Assembly (NCBI GenBank): GCA_030655075.1 | Contig: JAURWE010000051.1 | Location: 145,127 to 209,126, forward strand | Length of the DNA: 64,000 bases | From: Pararhizobium sp. | Lineage (GTDB): Bacteria > Pseudomonadota > Alphaproteobacteria > Rhizobiales > Rhizobiaceae | Reading direction: 5' to 3' | Shown here: in pieces, positions 36,107 through 45,071 of the stretch | Layout: every line of letters begins with the position of its first letter | Numbering within the stretch: the first letter of the stretch is position 1 | Made by a program: the position numbers and the translations under genes | The notes under the pieces: model-generated | Told to the model about the DNA's origin: nothing | The model's database searches: none | Seen by the model: only the letters and a program-made list of their open reading frames with translations

Positions 36107-37465
36107 TCAGCCAACGAAGAAGGTTTCGTAGAGCAGCTTGACGTTGAGCGTGACGATGATGGCGGCCACGATCCAGGCGAGCACGGCCACCCAGGCGGGT
36201 ATGACGTGAGTTCCCATCTTTTTCCTGTCGGAGACGAACATGACCAGCGGGATGACGGCAAAGGGCAACTGCATCGACAGGATGACCTGGCTGAAGACAA
36301 GAAGCTGGCCTGTCCCCTTGTCGCCATAGATGGCCGTGACGACGACGACCGGGATGATGGCGATGCCGCGTGTCAAAAGGCGCCGCGCCCAGTTGGGGAT
36401 GCGCAGCCGCAGAAAGCCTTCCATGACTATCTGACCGGCGAGCGTCGCCGTGACGGTCGAATTCAGGCCCGAGGCAAGCAGCGCGACGGCAAACAGGGTC
36501 GAGGCGATGCCGAGGCCGAGCAGTGGCGACAGCAGTTCATAGGCGTCGCCGATCTCGGCCACGTCCTCATGGCCTGTTCCATGAAAGGCGACCGCGGCAA
36601 CCACCAGAATGGCGGCGTTGATGAAGAGCGCCAGCATCAGCGCGACAGTGCTGTCGAGCGTCGCCCATTTGATGGCCTGACGGCGCCCCGTCTCCGTCCG
36701 CTCATAGGCGCGGGTCTGGACGATCGAGGAATGCAGATAGAGATTGTGCGGCATGACGGTGGCGCCGATGATGCCGATGGCGATGTAGAGCATGGCCGGA
36801 TTGGTGACGATCTCGCTCGACGGCAGGAAGCCCGACAGCACGGCGCCGATGGGCGGCGACGCGGCGGCGATCTGCACGGCGAAACAGCCGGCGATGATGA
36901 TCAGAAGCGCGATGACGAAGGCCTCAAGAAAGCGGAAACCCTTGTTCATCAGGATCAGCAGAAGGAAGGCATCGAGTGCGGTGATCAGCGCGCCGGTGAT
37001 CAGGGGAATGCCGAACAGCAGCTGCAACGCAATGGCGGTGCCGATGACTTCCGCCAGATCACAGGCAATGATCGCCGCCTCGCAGGCAATCCACAGCAGG
37101 AAATTGACGGGACGGGAATAGGTATCGCGGCAGGACTGGGCAAGGTCCCTGCCCGTGGCGATGCCGAGCCGGGCGGCGAGCGCCTGCAGCAGGATCGCCA
37201 TCAGGTTCGACAACAGGATGACCGCCAGCAGCGTGTAGCCGAATTGCGCGCCACCGGCGAGATCCGTTGCCCAGTTGCCCGGGTCCATATAGCCGACCGA
37301 AACCATGTAGCCGGGGCCGGCAAAGGCCAGAAGGCGGCGGATCCAGTGGCCGCCCTGCGGCACGAGAACGGTGGAATTGACCTCCGGCAGGCTCGGCATC
37401 TGGTCTTCATCCGGCCTGGAAAAGTACCAGTTCCCACGTTGTTTCGGATCAATAACAGTCGACAT
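36107..37465 (-). CDS. mntH: NRAMP-family Mn2+/H+ symporter
   Basis: 452 residues, 11 membrane segments. The metal-site motifs are DPGNWATDLAGG in helix 1 and MPHNLYLHSSIVQTR in helix 6. It imports manganese (and Fe2+) with protons across the inner membrane. It is divergent from mntR with a 225-nt intergenic region that contains two palindromes resembling E. coli MntR boxes, so manganese repression of both genes is likely. Its ATG has GGAG about 11 nt upstream. Confidence 0.94.
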   Translation of the reverse strand: MSTVIDPKQRGNWYFSRPDEDQMPSLPEVNSTVLVPQGGHWIRRLLAFAGPGYMVSVGYMDPGNWATDLAGGAQFGYTLLAVILLSNLMAILLQALAARLGIATGRDLAQSCRDTYSRPVNFLLWIACEAAIIACDLAEVIGTAIALQLLFGIPLITGALITALDAFLLLILMNKGFRFLEAFVIALLIIIAGCFAVQIAAASPPIGAVLSGFLPSSEIVTNPAMLYIAIGIIGATVMPHNLYLHSSIVQTRAYERTETGRRQAIKWATLDSTVALMLALFINAAILVVAAVAFHGTGHEDVAEIGDAYELLSPLLGLGIASTLFAVALLASGLNSTVTATLAGQIVMEGFLRLRIPNWARRLLTRGIAIIPVVVVTAIYGDKGTGQLLVFSQVILSMQLPFAVIPLVMFVSDRKKMGTHVIPAWVAVLAWIVAAIIVTLNVKLLYETFFVG

Positions 37466-37526
37466 GGATGCGCGTCTCCGGGCGGATGGTGTTGCCTATG
37501 CCCTCACCTCTAACCACATCCTATGA

Positions 37527-37548
37527 AATATGCAACAGGCTATACTTT
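37527..37548. promoter_or_regulatory. candidate MntR box near mntH
   Basis: The stretch AAATATGC-AACAG-GCTATACTT is an imperfect palindrome similar in length and core (AT-rich arms ending in GC) to the E. coli mntH operator AAACATAGC...GCTATGTTT, as I remember it. It lies 62-83 nt upstream of the mntH start, where a promoter is expected. Confidence 0.5.
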
Positions 37549-37631
37549 TAAGGACCGGCAATTTGACCGGCTTTTTTCGAGGCAATCTTCGCCCTGCGGG
37601 ATGCCTGCAGCCAAACAGATGAATGGATAAG

Positions 37632-37652
37632 ATAATTAGCTTATGCTATGCA
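37632..37652. promoter_or_regulatory. candidate MntR box near mntR
   Basis: ATAATTAGC-TTAT-GCTATGCAT contains a perfect TAGC/GCTA inverted repeat with a 4-nt spacer (37637-37648) inside AT-rich arms. It shares the AGC...GCTAT core with the site near mntH. It lies 40-60 nt upstream of the mntR start and could mediate autoregulation. Confidence 0.45.
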
Positions 37653-37664
37653 TTCAAACCGGCA

Positions 37665-37684
37665 GGAGGAAATCCTTTTCCTCC
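37665..37684 (+). other. hairpin holding a strong Shine-Dalgarno-like sequence before mntR
   Basis: GGAGGAAA and TTTCCTCC form a perfect 8-bp stem with a TCCT loop. The sequence AGGAGG within it is the best ribosome-binding site in the leader but sits 21 nt from the mntR ATG, with no start codon at normal distance. It may be an operator or a translation-control hairpin. Confidence 0.4.
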
Positions 37685-37690
37685 GTAATA

Positions 37691-38155
37691 ATGAGACAAT
37701 CCGTGGCACGACCGTCCAAGCCCATTCCCCGCAATCTGCCGCTGCCGGACGCCGATACACATTCGGAAGGGTTCCGCCGGACGCGCGAATCACGCCGCAG
37801 CGCGCTGGTGGAGGACTATGTCGAGCTGATTGCCGACCTGATCGAGGACGGCGGCGAGGCACGCCAAGTCGACATCGCTGCTCGGCTGGACGTGGCACAG
37901 CCGACGGTGGCCAAGATGCTGAAGCGGCTGACCGCAGATGGCCTTGTCTCCCGCCGGCCCTATCGCGGCGTCTTTCTGACCGACGAAGGCCTGAAGCTCG
38001 CGGATGAAAGCCGGGCCCGGCACCAGACGGTGGAAGGTTTCCTCTGCGCACTCGGCATAAGCCCGGAAACGGCCCGCATCGACGCCGAAGGCATCGAGCA
38101 TCACGTCAGCGCCGAAACGCTGGCGGCGTTTGCGAGTTTTATCAAGAATCGGTGA
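37691..38155 (+). CDS. mntR: manganese-responsive DtxR-family regulator
   Basis: 154 residues, nearly the length of E. coli MntR (155), with the same order of motifs. These are GFRRTRESRRSALVEDYVEL, the winged-helix RQVDIAARLDVAQPTVAKML, the wing GVFLTDEGLKLADESRARH and the metal-binding region ending DAEGIEHHVSAETL. It binds Mn2+ and represses mntH. ATG 37691 is chosen; the in-frame ATG at 37643 lies inside the proposed operator and would add 16 unrelated residues. Many rhizobia use the Fur-family Mur for mntH; here MntR takes that place. Confidence 0.92.
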   Translation: MRQSVARPSKPIPRNLPLPDADTHSEGFRRTRESRRSALVEDYVELIADLIEDGGEARQVDIAARLDVAQPTVAKMLKRLTADGLVSRRPYRGVFLTDEGLKLADESRARHQTVEGFLCALGISPETARIDAEGIEHHVSAETLAAFASFIKNR

Positions 38156-38193
38156 AGGTGTTGGGGACTACGTCTTCGGGAGGCTTGTGCGGG

Positions 38194-38335
38194 GTGGCCA
38201 CCCCCCTCTGCCGGCGACGCCGACATCTCCCCCTCAAGAGGGGAGATAGCAACTGGCTTTTAAGTGACCAAGGGAAAAGAACAATCTCCCCCCTTTTGGG
38301 GGATATGTCACGCTGTGAAAGAGGGGGTTGGCCAC
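38194..38335. repeat. rhizobial intergenic mosaic repeat with terminal inverted repeats
   Basis: GTGGCCACCCCCCTCT (38194-38209) is matched by AGAGGGGGTTGGCCAC (38320-38335) in opposite orientation. Between them lie two further hairpins, ATCTCCCC/GGGGAGAT (about 38225-38247) and a C-run/G-run pair near 38286-38303. The text and layout resemble the RIME-type or REP-like palindromic units scattered in Rhizobium genomes. It fills the convergent gap between mntR and aspS and contains no gene. Confidence 0.7.
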
Positions 38336-38374
38336 GATCACGAACGACGTGAATCGTTCAACCCGCAGCCCCCA

Positions 38375-40273
38375 TCAATCCTTCTTCGCCGTCGGAATGA
38401 CCCGCAGCGCCAGTTCGCGCAGCTGGGTGGGTGTTGCCGGTGCCGGTGCGCCCATCAGCAGATCCTGGGCCTGCTGGTTCATCGGGAACAGGGTGATCTC
38501 GCGCAGGTTCTTGGCGCCCACCAGAAGCATGACGACGCGGTCGATGCCGAAGGCGGCGCCGCCGTGCGGCGGGGCGCCGTACTGGAAGGCACGGTACATG
38601 CCGCCGAACCGTTCTTCGACGTCGGCCTTCGACAGGCCGACAAGCTCGAACGCCTTGACCATCAGGTCCGGCGACTGGTTGCGGATCGAGCCGGAAGCGA
38701 TTTCGAAGCCGTTGCAGACCGCGTCATACTGGTAGGCCTTGATCGTCAGCGGATCCTGGGTCTCCAGCGCCTCAAGCCCGCCCTGCGGCATCGAGAACGG
38801 ATTGTGGGCGAAATCGACCTTCTTCTCCTCGTCGCTCCATTCGTAGAACGGGAAGTCGATGATCCAGCAGAGCTCGAACCGGTTGCGGTCGACGAGGTTC
38901 AGTTCCTCGCCGGCACGGGTGCGGGCTTCGCCGGCAAACTTGTAGAACTTTGCGGGATCGCCGGCGACGAAGAAGCAGGCGTCGCCCGCGTCAAGGCCCA
39001 TCTGCGTGCGGATCGCATCGGTGCGGTCCTCGCCGATGTTTTTCGCCAGCGGGCCGGAGCCGACAACCTTACTAGAATAGGTGGGGCTTGACTTCGAAGC
39101 GTCCGCAAATTCCGCTTCAGTCGGCATACGGCCGCCCTCTGCAGACGTATTGATGATAGTAAGCTCTCCCTGTGGCACCCCCTCTTCCTTCCAGAAGATG
39201 TAGCCGAGACCCGGCTGGCCGGCGCCTTGCGCCCAGGCGTTCATGCGGTCGCAGAAGGCGCGCGAACCGCCGGTCTTGGCCGGGATCGCCCAGATCTCGA
39301 CCTTCGGATCACGCTCGATCATGCCGGCAAAGACCTTGAAGCCGGAACCGGCGAAATGCTCGGTAACGGCCTGCATTTCAATCGGGTTGCGCAGGTCGGG
39401 CTTGTCGGAGCCGTATTTGCGGATCGCCAGGTCATAGGGGATGCGCGGCCATTCCTTGGTGACGGGCTTGCCTTCGGCAAACTGCTCGAACACGCCTGAG
39501 ATGACCGGACCCATCGTGTTCCAGACGTCTTCCTGGGTGACGAAGCTCATTTCGAGGTCGAGCTGGTAGAATTCGCCCGGCAGGCGGTCGGCGCGCGGGT
39601 CTTCGTCGCGGAAGCAGGGCGCGATCTGGAAGTAGCGGTCGAAACCGGCGACCATCAACAGTTGCTTGTACTGCTGCGGCGCCTGTGGAAGCGCGAAGAA
39701 CTTGCCTTCGTGAATGCGCGACGGCACCAGGAAGTCGCGCGCACCTTCCGGCGACGAGGCGGTCAGGATCGGCGTGGAATATTCCATGAAACCGATCTCG
39801 TTCATGCGTCGGCGCATGTCGGCGATGATCATGCTGCGCTTGACGATGTTCTTGTGCAGCGTCTCGCGGCGCAGATCGAGGAAGCGGTATTTCAGGCGCA
39901 CGTCTTCGGGATAATCGGGCTCGCCGAAGACGGGCAGCGGCAATTCCTTGGCAACCGACAGCACTTCGATCTCCTGGGCATAGAGCTCGATTTCGCCGGT
40001 TGCCATCTGCTTGTTGACGGTGTCGTCCGAGCGCGCCTTGACGATACCATCGACGCGGATCACCCATTCGCCGCGCACGGTCTCGGCGATCTGGAACGCC
40101 GGACTGTCGGGATCGGCGACGATCTGCGTCATGCCGTAATGGTCGCGAAGGTCGATGAACAGCAGACCGCCGTGGTCGCGAACGCGGTGGACCCAGCCGG
40201 AAATGCGCACGATGGCGCCGACGTCGGATTTGCGGAGAGCGGCACAGGTGTGGCTGCGGTAAGGATGCATCAT
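38375..40273 (-). CDS. aspS: aspartyl-tRNA synthetase with an in-frame insertion
   Basis: 632 residues against about 590-600 usual for rhizobial AspRS. The anticodon-binding OB domain (GWVHRVRDHGGLLFIDLRDH), class II motif 2 (CFRDEDPRADRLPGEFYQLD), the bacterial GAD insertion domain and motif 3 (GAPPHGGAAFGIDRVVML) are all intact. It charges tRNA-Asp. Between FWKEEG (about residue 365) and GPLAKNIGEDRTD (about 407) there are some 41 residues, including ELTIINTSAEGGRMPTEAEF. Relatives have only a short loop here (such as GKLEGAG). The added DNA, about 39056-39180, is lower in GC and uses commoner AT-ending codons. Two adjacent ATGs are possible starts. The enzyme is likely functional because the frame is kept. 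Confidence 0.93.
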   Translation of the reverse strand: MMHPYRSHTCAALRKSDVGAIVRISGWVHRVRDHGGLLFIDLRDHYGMTQIVADPDSPAFQIAETVRGEWVIRVDGIVKARSDDTVNKQMATGEIELYAQEIEVLSVAKELPLPVFGEPDYPEDVRLKYRFLDLRRETLHKNIVKRSMIIADMRRRMNEIGFMEYSTPILTASSPEGARDFLVPSRIHEGKFFALPQAPQQYKQLLMVAGFDRYFQIAPCFRDEDPRADRLPGEFYQLDLEMSFVTQEDVWNTMGPVISGVFEQFAEGKPVTKEWPRIPYDLAIRKYGSDKPDLRNPIEMQAVTEHFAGSGFKVFAGMIERDPKVEIWAIPAKTGGSRAFCDRMNAWAQGAGQPGLGYIFWKEEGVPQGELTIINTSAEGGRMPTEAEFADASKSSPTYSSKVVGSGPLAKNIGEDRTDAIRTQMGLDAGDACFFVAGDPAKFYKFAGEARTRAGEELNLVDRNRFELCWIIDFPFYEWSDEEKKVDFAHNPFSMPQGGLEALETQDPLTIKAYQYDAVCNGFEIASGSIRNQSPDLMVKAFELVGLSKADVEERFGGMYRAFQYGAPPHGGAAFGIDRVVMLLVGAKNLREITLFPMNQQAQDLLMGAPAPATPTQLRELALRVIPTAKKD

Positions 40274-40578
40274 CGTGTCCTGGAACTAAAGTGCCGCGCT
40301 CGCACGGAAAGGCGCGCTGCGGCAGCGTCAAAATCGGGCGGAAAAGCGCATGGCGGGGGTGATTTGTCAAGGCCGCGACCGGCCTGAAGGCCTGCAAGCG
40401 GGGCAAGAGCGCCGATTTTAGACCAGCACTTGGAAAGAATGCTTTTCCCGGATGGCGGCAAAACGCAGGGCTGCCAGCGCAATTCTGCATCACCCCATGG
40501 ATTGCCGATACCGTCCGTATATGAGACTTGGTAAAATAAGTTAAGTCTCTTGCAACAATCCAGGTTTATTTCAGCAAC
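40274..40578. other. 305-nt intergenic region between aspS and the diguanylate cyclase
   Basis: This divergent region must contain promoters for both genes. GC content falls in the last 80 nt (for example TATATGAGACTTGGTAAAAT), a likely promoter zone for the cyclase gene. I see no gene, repeat or strong hairpin in it. Confidence 0.4.
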
Positions 40579-42387
40579 ATGCGTATCAGTGCAATTACCA
40601 ATTGGGCCTACGGAATCACGGTTCTTTTGACCGGTCTGTCCGGCACCGCTTTCATCCTCTCCACCAATAGCGCCCACCAGGAACGCCTCGCCGTCGAGCG
40701 GCATCTGGCCTTGAGCACCCTTGCGGAAGATCTGGCGCTTGTTGCCGAGGAGCGCTCCGATGAGGCGCGCCTCTATGTGATGCGCGGCGAAAAACGCCAT
40801 CTCGATGCGTTCCATGGCAAGGAGACCGAGGAGCGCGAACTCGAGACCCATATCAAATCGGCCCGGACGCTCGGTGCAACGCCACAGGAGATGGCGGCGC
40901 TCGACGAGATAGAACGCGATGCGGAAGCGCTCGACCGGGTCGAGGCAGGTGCCGTCGAGAGCTATGCGAAGGGCGACCAGACCACCGCCAGAGAAGCCCT
41001 GTTCGGCCCCGAACACGAACGCTTTCAGACCGATCTTCTGGAAACGCTGACACGGTTCCGGGATCTTACCGACGCCCGCACGGCTGGCGCACTCACCGAT
41101 GCAAAGGCGCAGAGCGACCTGTTCGGGCTGACGGCCAAGATCATGCTCGGTGTCACGGCCGCCCTGTTTCTGGGTGTTCTGTATTTCGTCCTGAAGCGCC
41201 GCATCGCCGTGCCGCTGATGCGCATGTCGCGGATCGTCCTGCGGCTGGCCAAGCAGGACTACGCCGTGGAAGTGCCGATCGACAATCGCCGCGACGAAAT
41301 CGGCGAGATGAACGAGGCCATCCATACGTTCCGCACCAACGGGCTCGAACGCGACCGGCTCGACGCCGAACGGCGGCTCGACCAGCAGACCAAGGACCTG
41401 ATCCTGCAAATGATGCACCGGTTGCAGGCCTGTCAGAACCAGATCGAACTGGCCGACGTGGTGGCGCGATTCGCACCGCAGATTTTCCCGGATCTGGCCG
41501 GTCATCTCTATATTCTCAACGACGGCAGAACGCTCTTGACCTCGCTCGGCAGCTGGCTCGAGCCGCAGCATTCGGCGGCATCCTTTGCCTCGAGCGACTG
41601 TTGGGGTCTCCGGCGCGGCCGGCCGCACGCGAGCAATCGCGGCCACAGCGACATTGCCTGCCAGCATCTGGACGAGAACAAGATCTCGGGTCTCTGTGTG
41701 CCCCTGACGGCACAGGGCGATACGATCGGGCTGCTCTATTTCGAAGAGCGCAGCGGCGTGGCACCGGTGGTGGAGACCTCGCGGCTCTATCTGGAGCTGA
41801 TCGCCGAGAATATCGGCCTCGCCGTTGCCAATCTGCAGCTGCGCGAGCGGCTGACCGGGCTTGCGCTGCGCGATCCGCTGACTGGCCTTTTCAACCGGCG
41901 CTCCCTCGACGAGACGCTCAACCGGCATTCGCGCGACGAGCCGGGCCAGCCCCTCGCCTGCCTGATGATCGACATCGATCATTTCAAGCGCTTCAACGAC
42001 GAGTTCGGCCACGATGCCGGTGACTTCGTCATGCAACATGCGGCGCAGATCATGGCCGACATCGTCGGCGCGACGGGAAGCATCTACCGGTTCGGCGGCG
42101 AGGAATTCACCATTCTTCTGCCGGGCCTCTCCGAACCTGAGGGCTTCGACCTAGCGGAAAACCTGCGCACCCGCATTGGAACGACGCCGTTGACACACCG
42201 TGGCAGAATTCTCGGCACGGTGTCGATCTCCATCGGCGTCGGCATTTCGCCATCCGGCGGGCCGGTTTCGACGCTGATCAACCGGACGGACGCGGCGCTT
42301 CTCAATGCCAAGGCCAACGGCCGCAACATGACCGTTTCGGCCTCGCGGCTGATGATGGACGGCGGCAGCGTGTCGAATCCTCACTAA
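40579..42387 (+). CDS. membrane-bound diguanylate cyclase (HAMP-GAF-GGDEF)
   Basis: 602 residues. Two membrane helices (about 8-30 and 185-207) flank a periplasmic helical sensor. A HAMP linker follows (VPLMRMSRIVLRLAKQDY), then a GAF-like domain (about 275-415) and a GGDEF domain with FGGEEFTILLPG. This would make cyclic di-GMP. The usual RxxD inhibitory site is absent: GATG stands in the position before IYRFGGEEF, so product inhibition of the standard kind is not expected. The signal sensed is unknown. No ribosome-binding site stands out. Adjacent to aspS on the opposite strand. Confidence 0.88.
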   Translation: MRISAITNWAYGITVLLTGLSGTAFILSTNSAHQERLAVERHLALSTLAEDLALVAEERSDEARLYVMRGEKRHLDAFHGKETEERELETHIKSARTLGATPQEMAALDEIERDAEALDRVEAGAVESYAKGDQTTAREALFGPEHERFQTDLLETLTRFRDLTDARTAGALTDAKAQSDLFGLTAKIMLGVTAALFLGVLYFVLKRRIAVPLMRMSRIVLRLAKQDYAVEVPIDNRRDEIGEMNEAIHTFRTNGLERDRLDAERRLDQQTKDLILQMMHRLQACQNQIELADVVARFAPQIFPDLAGHLYILNDGRTLLTSLGSWLEPQHSAASFASSDCWGLRRGRPHASNRGHSDIACQHLDENKISGLCVPLTAQGDTIGLLYFEERSGVAPVVETSRLYLELIAENIGLAVANLQLRERLTGLALRDPLTGLFNRRSLDETLNRHSRDEPGQPLACLMIDIDHFKRFNDEFGHDAGDFVMQHAAQIMADIVGATGSIYRFGGEEFTILLPGLSEPEGFDLAENLRTRIGTTPLTHRGRILGTVSISIGVGISPSGGPVSTLINRTDAALLNAKANGRNMTVSASRLMMDGGSVSNPH

Positions 42388-42540
42388 AACGGACAAAAGC
42401 GGCCGTGACGGCTGCCATTTGCAGCGCGAAGGCTAGATTTCGTGCTGTTTTCCGCGGTGGAGCGGGTCTAGAACGGGTGCAAGTGGCAAAATCCGCTTGA
42501 GTCGCCTGCATCGCCTGTCCGTTTGGATGTTCCCCACCGC

Positions 42541-43800
42541 ATGTCCCAGATCCGTCCGCTCATTCCCCTCCTCATCACCGCCGGCATCCTGATCGGCGGC
42601 AATGGTCTGCAGGCCACATACATTTCGCTGCGGGCGCTTGAGGAAGGATTTTCGACCTCGCTGATCGGTCTGGTCGGCACCGGCTACAACATCGGCTTTG
42701 CCATCGGCTGCATCTATGTGACGCGCATCCTGCGCTCGATCGGCCATATCCGCACCTTTTCGGCCATGGCGGCCATCGCCTCGGCAGCGGCCATCGCCAT
42801 GGTGCTGCTCATCGATCCGTGGTTCTGGTTCCTGATGCGGCTGGTGGCGGGCATCTGTTTTGCCGCCCTGTTCGCCACGGTCGAAAGCTGGCTCAACGCC
42901 CGCGTCACCAATGCCAACCGGGCCCGCACCCTGTCGATCTACCGCCTTGTCGATCTCGGCTCCGTAACGGCGGCGCAATACATGATCCCCGTGGTCGGCA
43001 TCGACGGTTTCCAGCTGTTCGCCATCATCGCCATGGCGCTCAGCCTGTCGCTGGTACCGATTTCCTTTGCCGACCGATCCAGCCCCGGCGCTCCGGAGGC
43101 GATCCGCTTCAACATCCGGGAATTGTGGAACATTTCGCCGCTCGCCATCATCGGCTGCATCGTCGTCGGCCTGACCAATTCCACCTTCCGGTCGCTGGGA
43201 CCGATCTATGCGCAGGGCATCGGCCTGTCGATCACTTCGATTGCCACCTTCATGAGCGCCGGCATCATCGGCGGCGTCGTGCTGCAGTATCCGCTCGGCG
43301 TCTATTCCGACCGCCTCGACCGGCGTCTGGTGATTCTCATCGCCACGGCGGGTGCTGCCCTTGCCGGGCTCTATCTGGCGATCTTTGCCGGCAACAGCGA
43401 ATGGCGCAATTTTGCCGGCATCTTCGTCTTCGGGGCCTTCGCCATGCCGCTCTATTCGCTCTGTTCGGCGCATGCCAACGACCATGCGGCCGAAGGCCAG
43501 CACGCGCTGGTTTCGGCTGGCACGCTGTTCTTCTGGTCGATCGGCGCCATTATCGGTCCGCTCTTTGCCTCATTCATGCTCGACATTTTCGGGCCCCGCT
43601 CGCTTTTCATCTATACGGCGGCCGTTCTCGTGGCATTTATGCTCTACACAATGCACCGCATGGTTGCACGCGGACCGGTTCCAACAGAAAAACGCCATGG
43701 CAGGTTCATCTCCCTGTTGCGAACGTCCACATTTTTCAACAGGATGGCGGCCCGCCCGGCCGACAGCGATCAAACGTCAAACAGTCGCAAAGCCGAATAA
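42541..43800 (+). CDS. MFS transporter (YcaD-like)
   Basis: 419 residues and 12 membrane helices, with MFS loop features such as YNIGFAIGCIYVTRILRSIG and YPLGVYSDRLDRRLVILIAT. The C-terminal 50 residues are soluble and basic. The family includes sugar and drug carriers; substrate not inferable. ATG 42541 is chosen over an in-frame TTG at 42523. The gene ends 27 nt before rnd and may be co-transcribed with it. Confidence 0.82.
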   Translation: MSQIRPLIPLLITAGILIGGNGLQATYISLRALEEGFSTSLIGLVGTGYNIGFAIGCIYVTRILRSIGHIRTFSAMAAIASAAAIAMVLLIDPWFWFLMRLVAGICFAALFATVESWLNARVTNANRARTLSIYRLVDLGSVTAAQYMIPVVGIDGFQLFAIIAMALSLSLVPISFADRSSPGAPEAIRFNIRELWNISPLAIIGCIVVGLTNSTFRSLGPIYAQGIGLSITSIATFMSAGIIGGVVLQYPLGVYSDRLDRRLVILIATAGAALAGLYLAIFAGNSEWRNFAGIFVFGAFAMPLYSLCSAHANDHAAEGQHALVSAGTLFFWSIGAIIGPLFASFMLDIFGPRSLFIYTAAVLVAFMLYTMHRMVARGPVPTEKRHGRFISLLRTSTFFNRMAARPADSDQTSNSRKAE

Positions 43801-43827
43801 CAAGATACGATTGGCAAGCCGCATTTC

Positions 43828-44979
43828 ATGAACATCATTACCGACACCAGCAGCCTTCGTGACGCCTGCGAGCTTCTTGCCCGTTCCGAGTATCTGACCA
43901 TCGATACGGAGTTCCTGCGCGAGACGACATTCTGGCCGCAGCTCTGCCTGATCCAGATGGCAGGCCCGGACACGGCCGTCATCGTCGATCCCCTCGCCCC
44001 GGGTATCGACCTTGCGCCCTTCTTCACGCTGATGGCCGACCCTGCCGTCGTCAAAGTCTTTCACGCGGCGCGCCAGGACATTGAAATCATCTTCAATCTC
44101 GGCAACCTCATTCCGCATCCGATCTTCGACACGCAGGTCGCCGCTATGGTCTGTGGCTTCGGCGACAGCGTCTCCTACGACCAGCTGGTGCAGCGCATCA
44201 AGGGCGAGCAGATCGACAAGTCCTCGCGCTTCACCGACTGGAGCCAGCGGCCGCTGTCGGAAAAGCAACTCGATTATGCGCTGGCCGACGTGACGCATCT
44301 GCGCGATGTCTATCTGTCGCTGAAGGAAAAGCTCGAGCGCGAGAACCGCTCGCTGTGGCTGACCGAAGAGATGAACATTCTCGAGGCGCGCGAGACCTAC
44401 GACATCCATCCTGATGACGCCTGGCTGCGCCTGAAGATGCGGCTGAAAAAGCCGCAGGAACTGGCCATCCTGAAAGAGGTCGCCGCCTGGCGCGAGCGGG
44501 AGGCGCGTGGGCGCAACGTGCCGCGCGGACGTGTGCTCAAGGATGATGCGGTCTACGAGGTTGCCCAGCAGCAGCCGAAGGACACCGAGGCGCTCGGACG
44601 CCTGCGCACGATCCCGAAAGGCTGGGAACGGTCGCAATCGGGCGCCGCCGTCATCGAGGCGGTCAATGTGGCGCTGGCCATGCCGAAGAACGAAATGCCG
44701 CGCCCGCCGCGCCAGTCCTCCGCCCCCGAAGGCGCCCAGGCCGCCAGCGAGCTGCTCAAGGTTCTCCTGAAGCTGATCTCGGAAAAACAGGGCGTCGCCG
44801 CCAAGATTATCGCCAACAGCGAAGACATCGACCGCATCGCATCCGAAGGCGAAAACGCCGATGTCGGCGCGCTCAAGGGCTGGCGGCGCGAACTGTTCGG
44901 CGACACGGCGCTGAAGCTGATCAAGGGCGAAGTGGCACTGCGGTTTGTGGATCGCAAGGTCGAGGCTGTCGAGCTTTGA
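43828..44979 (+). CDS. rnd: ribonuclease D
   Basis: 383 residues, DEDD exonuclease followed by HRDC domains. Catalytic motifs are TIDTEFLRE (Exo I), VFHAARQDIEIIFN (Exo II) and the DYALADVTHLRDVYLSL block (Exo III, DEDDy type). The HRDC region starts near LAILKEVAAWREREARGRN. It trims the 3-prime ends of tRNA and other small RNAs. ATG 43828 gives the common start MNIITDTSSLRD. Likely follows the MFS gene in one transcript. Confidence 0.94.
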   Translation: MNIITDTSSLRDACELLARSEYLTIDTEFLRETTFWPQLCLIQMAGPDTAVIVDPLAPGIDLAPFFTLMADPAVVKVFHAARQDIEIIFNLGNLIPHPIFDTQVAAMVCGFGDSVSYDQLVQRIKGEQIDKSSRFTDWSQRPLSEKQLDYALADVTHLRDVYLSLKEKLERENRSLWLTEEMNILEARETYDIHPDDAWLRLKMRLKKPQELAILKEVAAWREREARGRNVPRGRVLKDDAVYEVAQQQPKDTEALGRLRTIPKGWERSQSGAAVIEAVNVALAMPKNEMPRPPRQSSAPEGAQAASELLKVLLKLISEKQGVAAKIIANSEDIDRIASEGENADVGALKGWRRELFGDTALKLIKGEVALRFVDRKVEAVEL

Positions 44980-45071
44980 GCGCCATCATCAAATCTTCAT
45001 GAAATCTTTAAAAGCGGGACACGAAGTGTCCGTATCCGGGGGTGTCTCTTCCTCAACCCCCGGTGACCTCC

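Noticed and set aside
44985..45010. Pho box before the phytase-like gene
   Set aside because: The direct-repeat-like CTTCAT...CTTTAA text has too few matches to the consensus in either half to be called.
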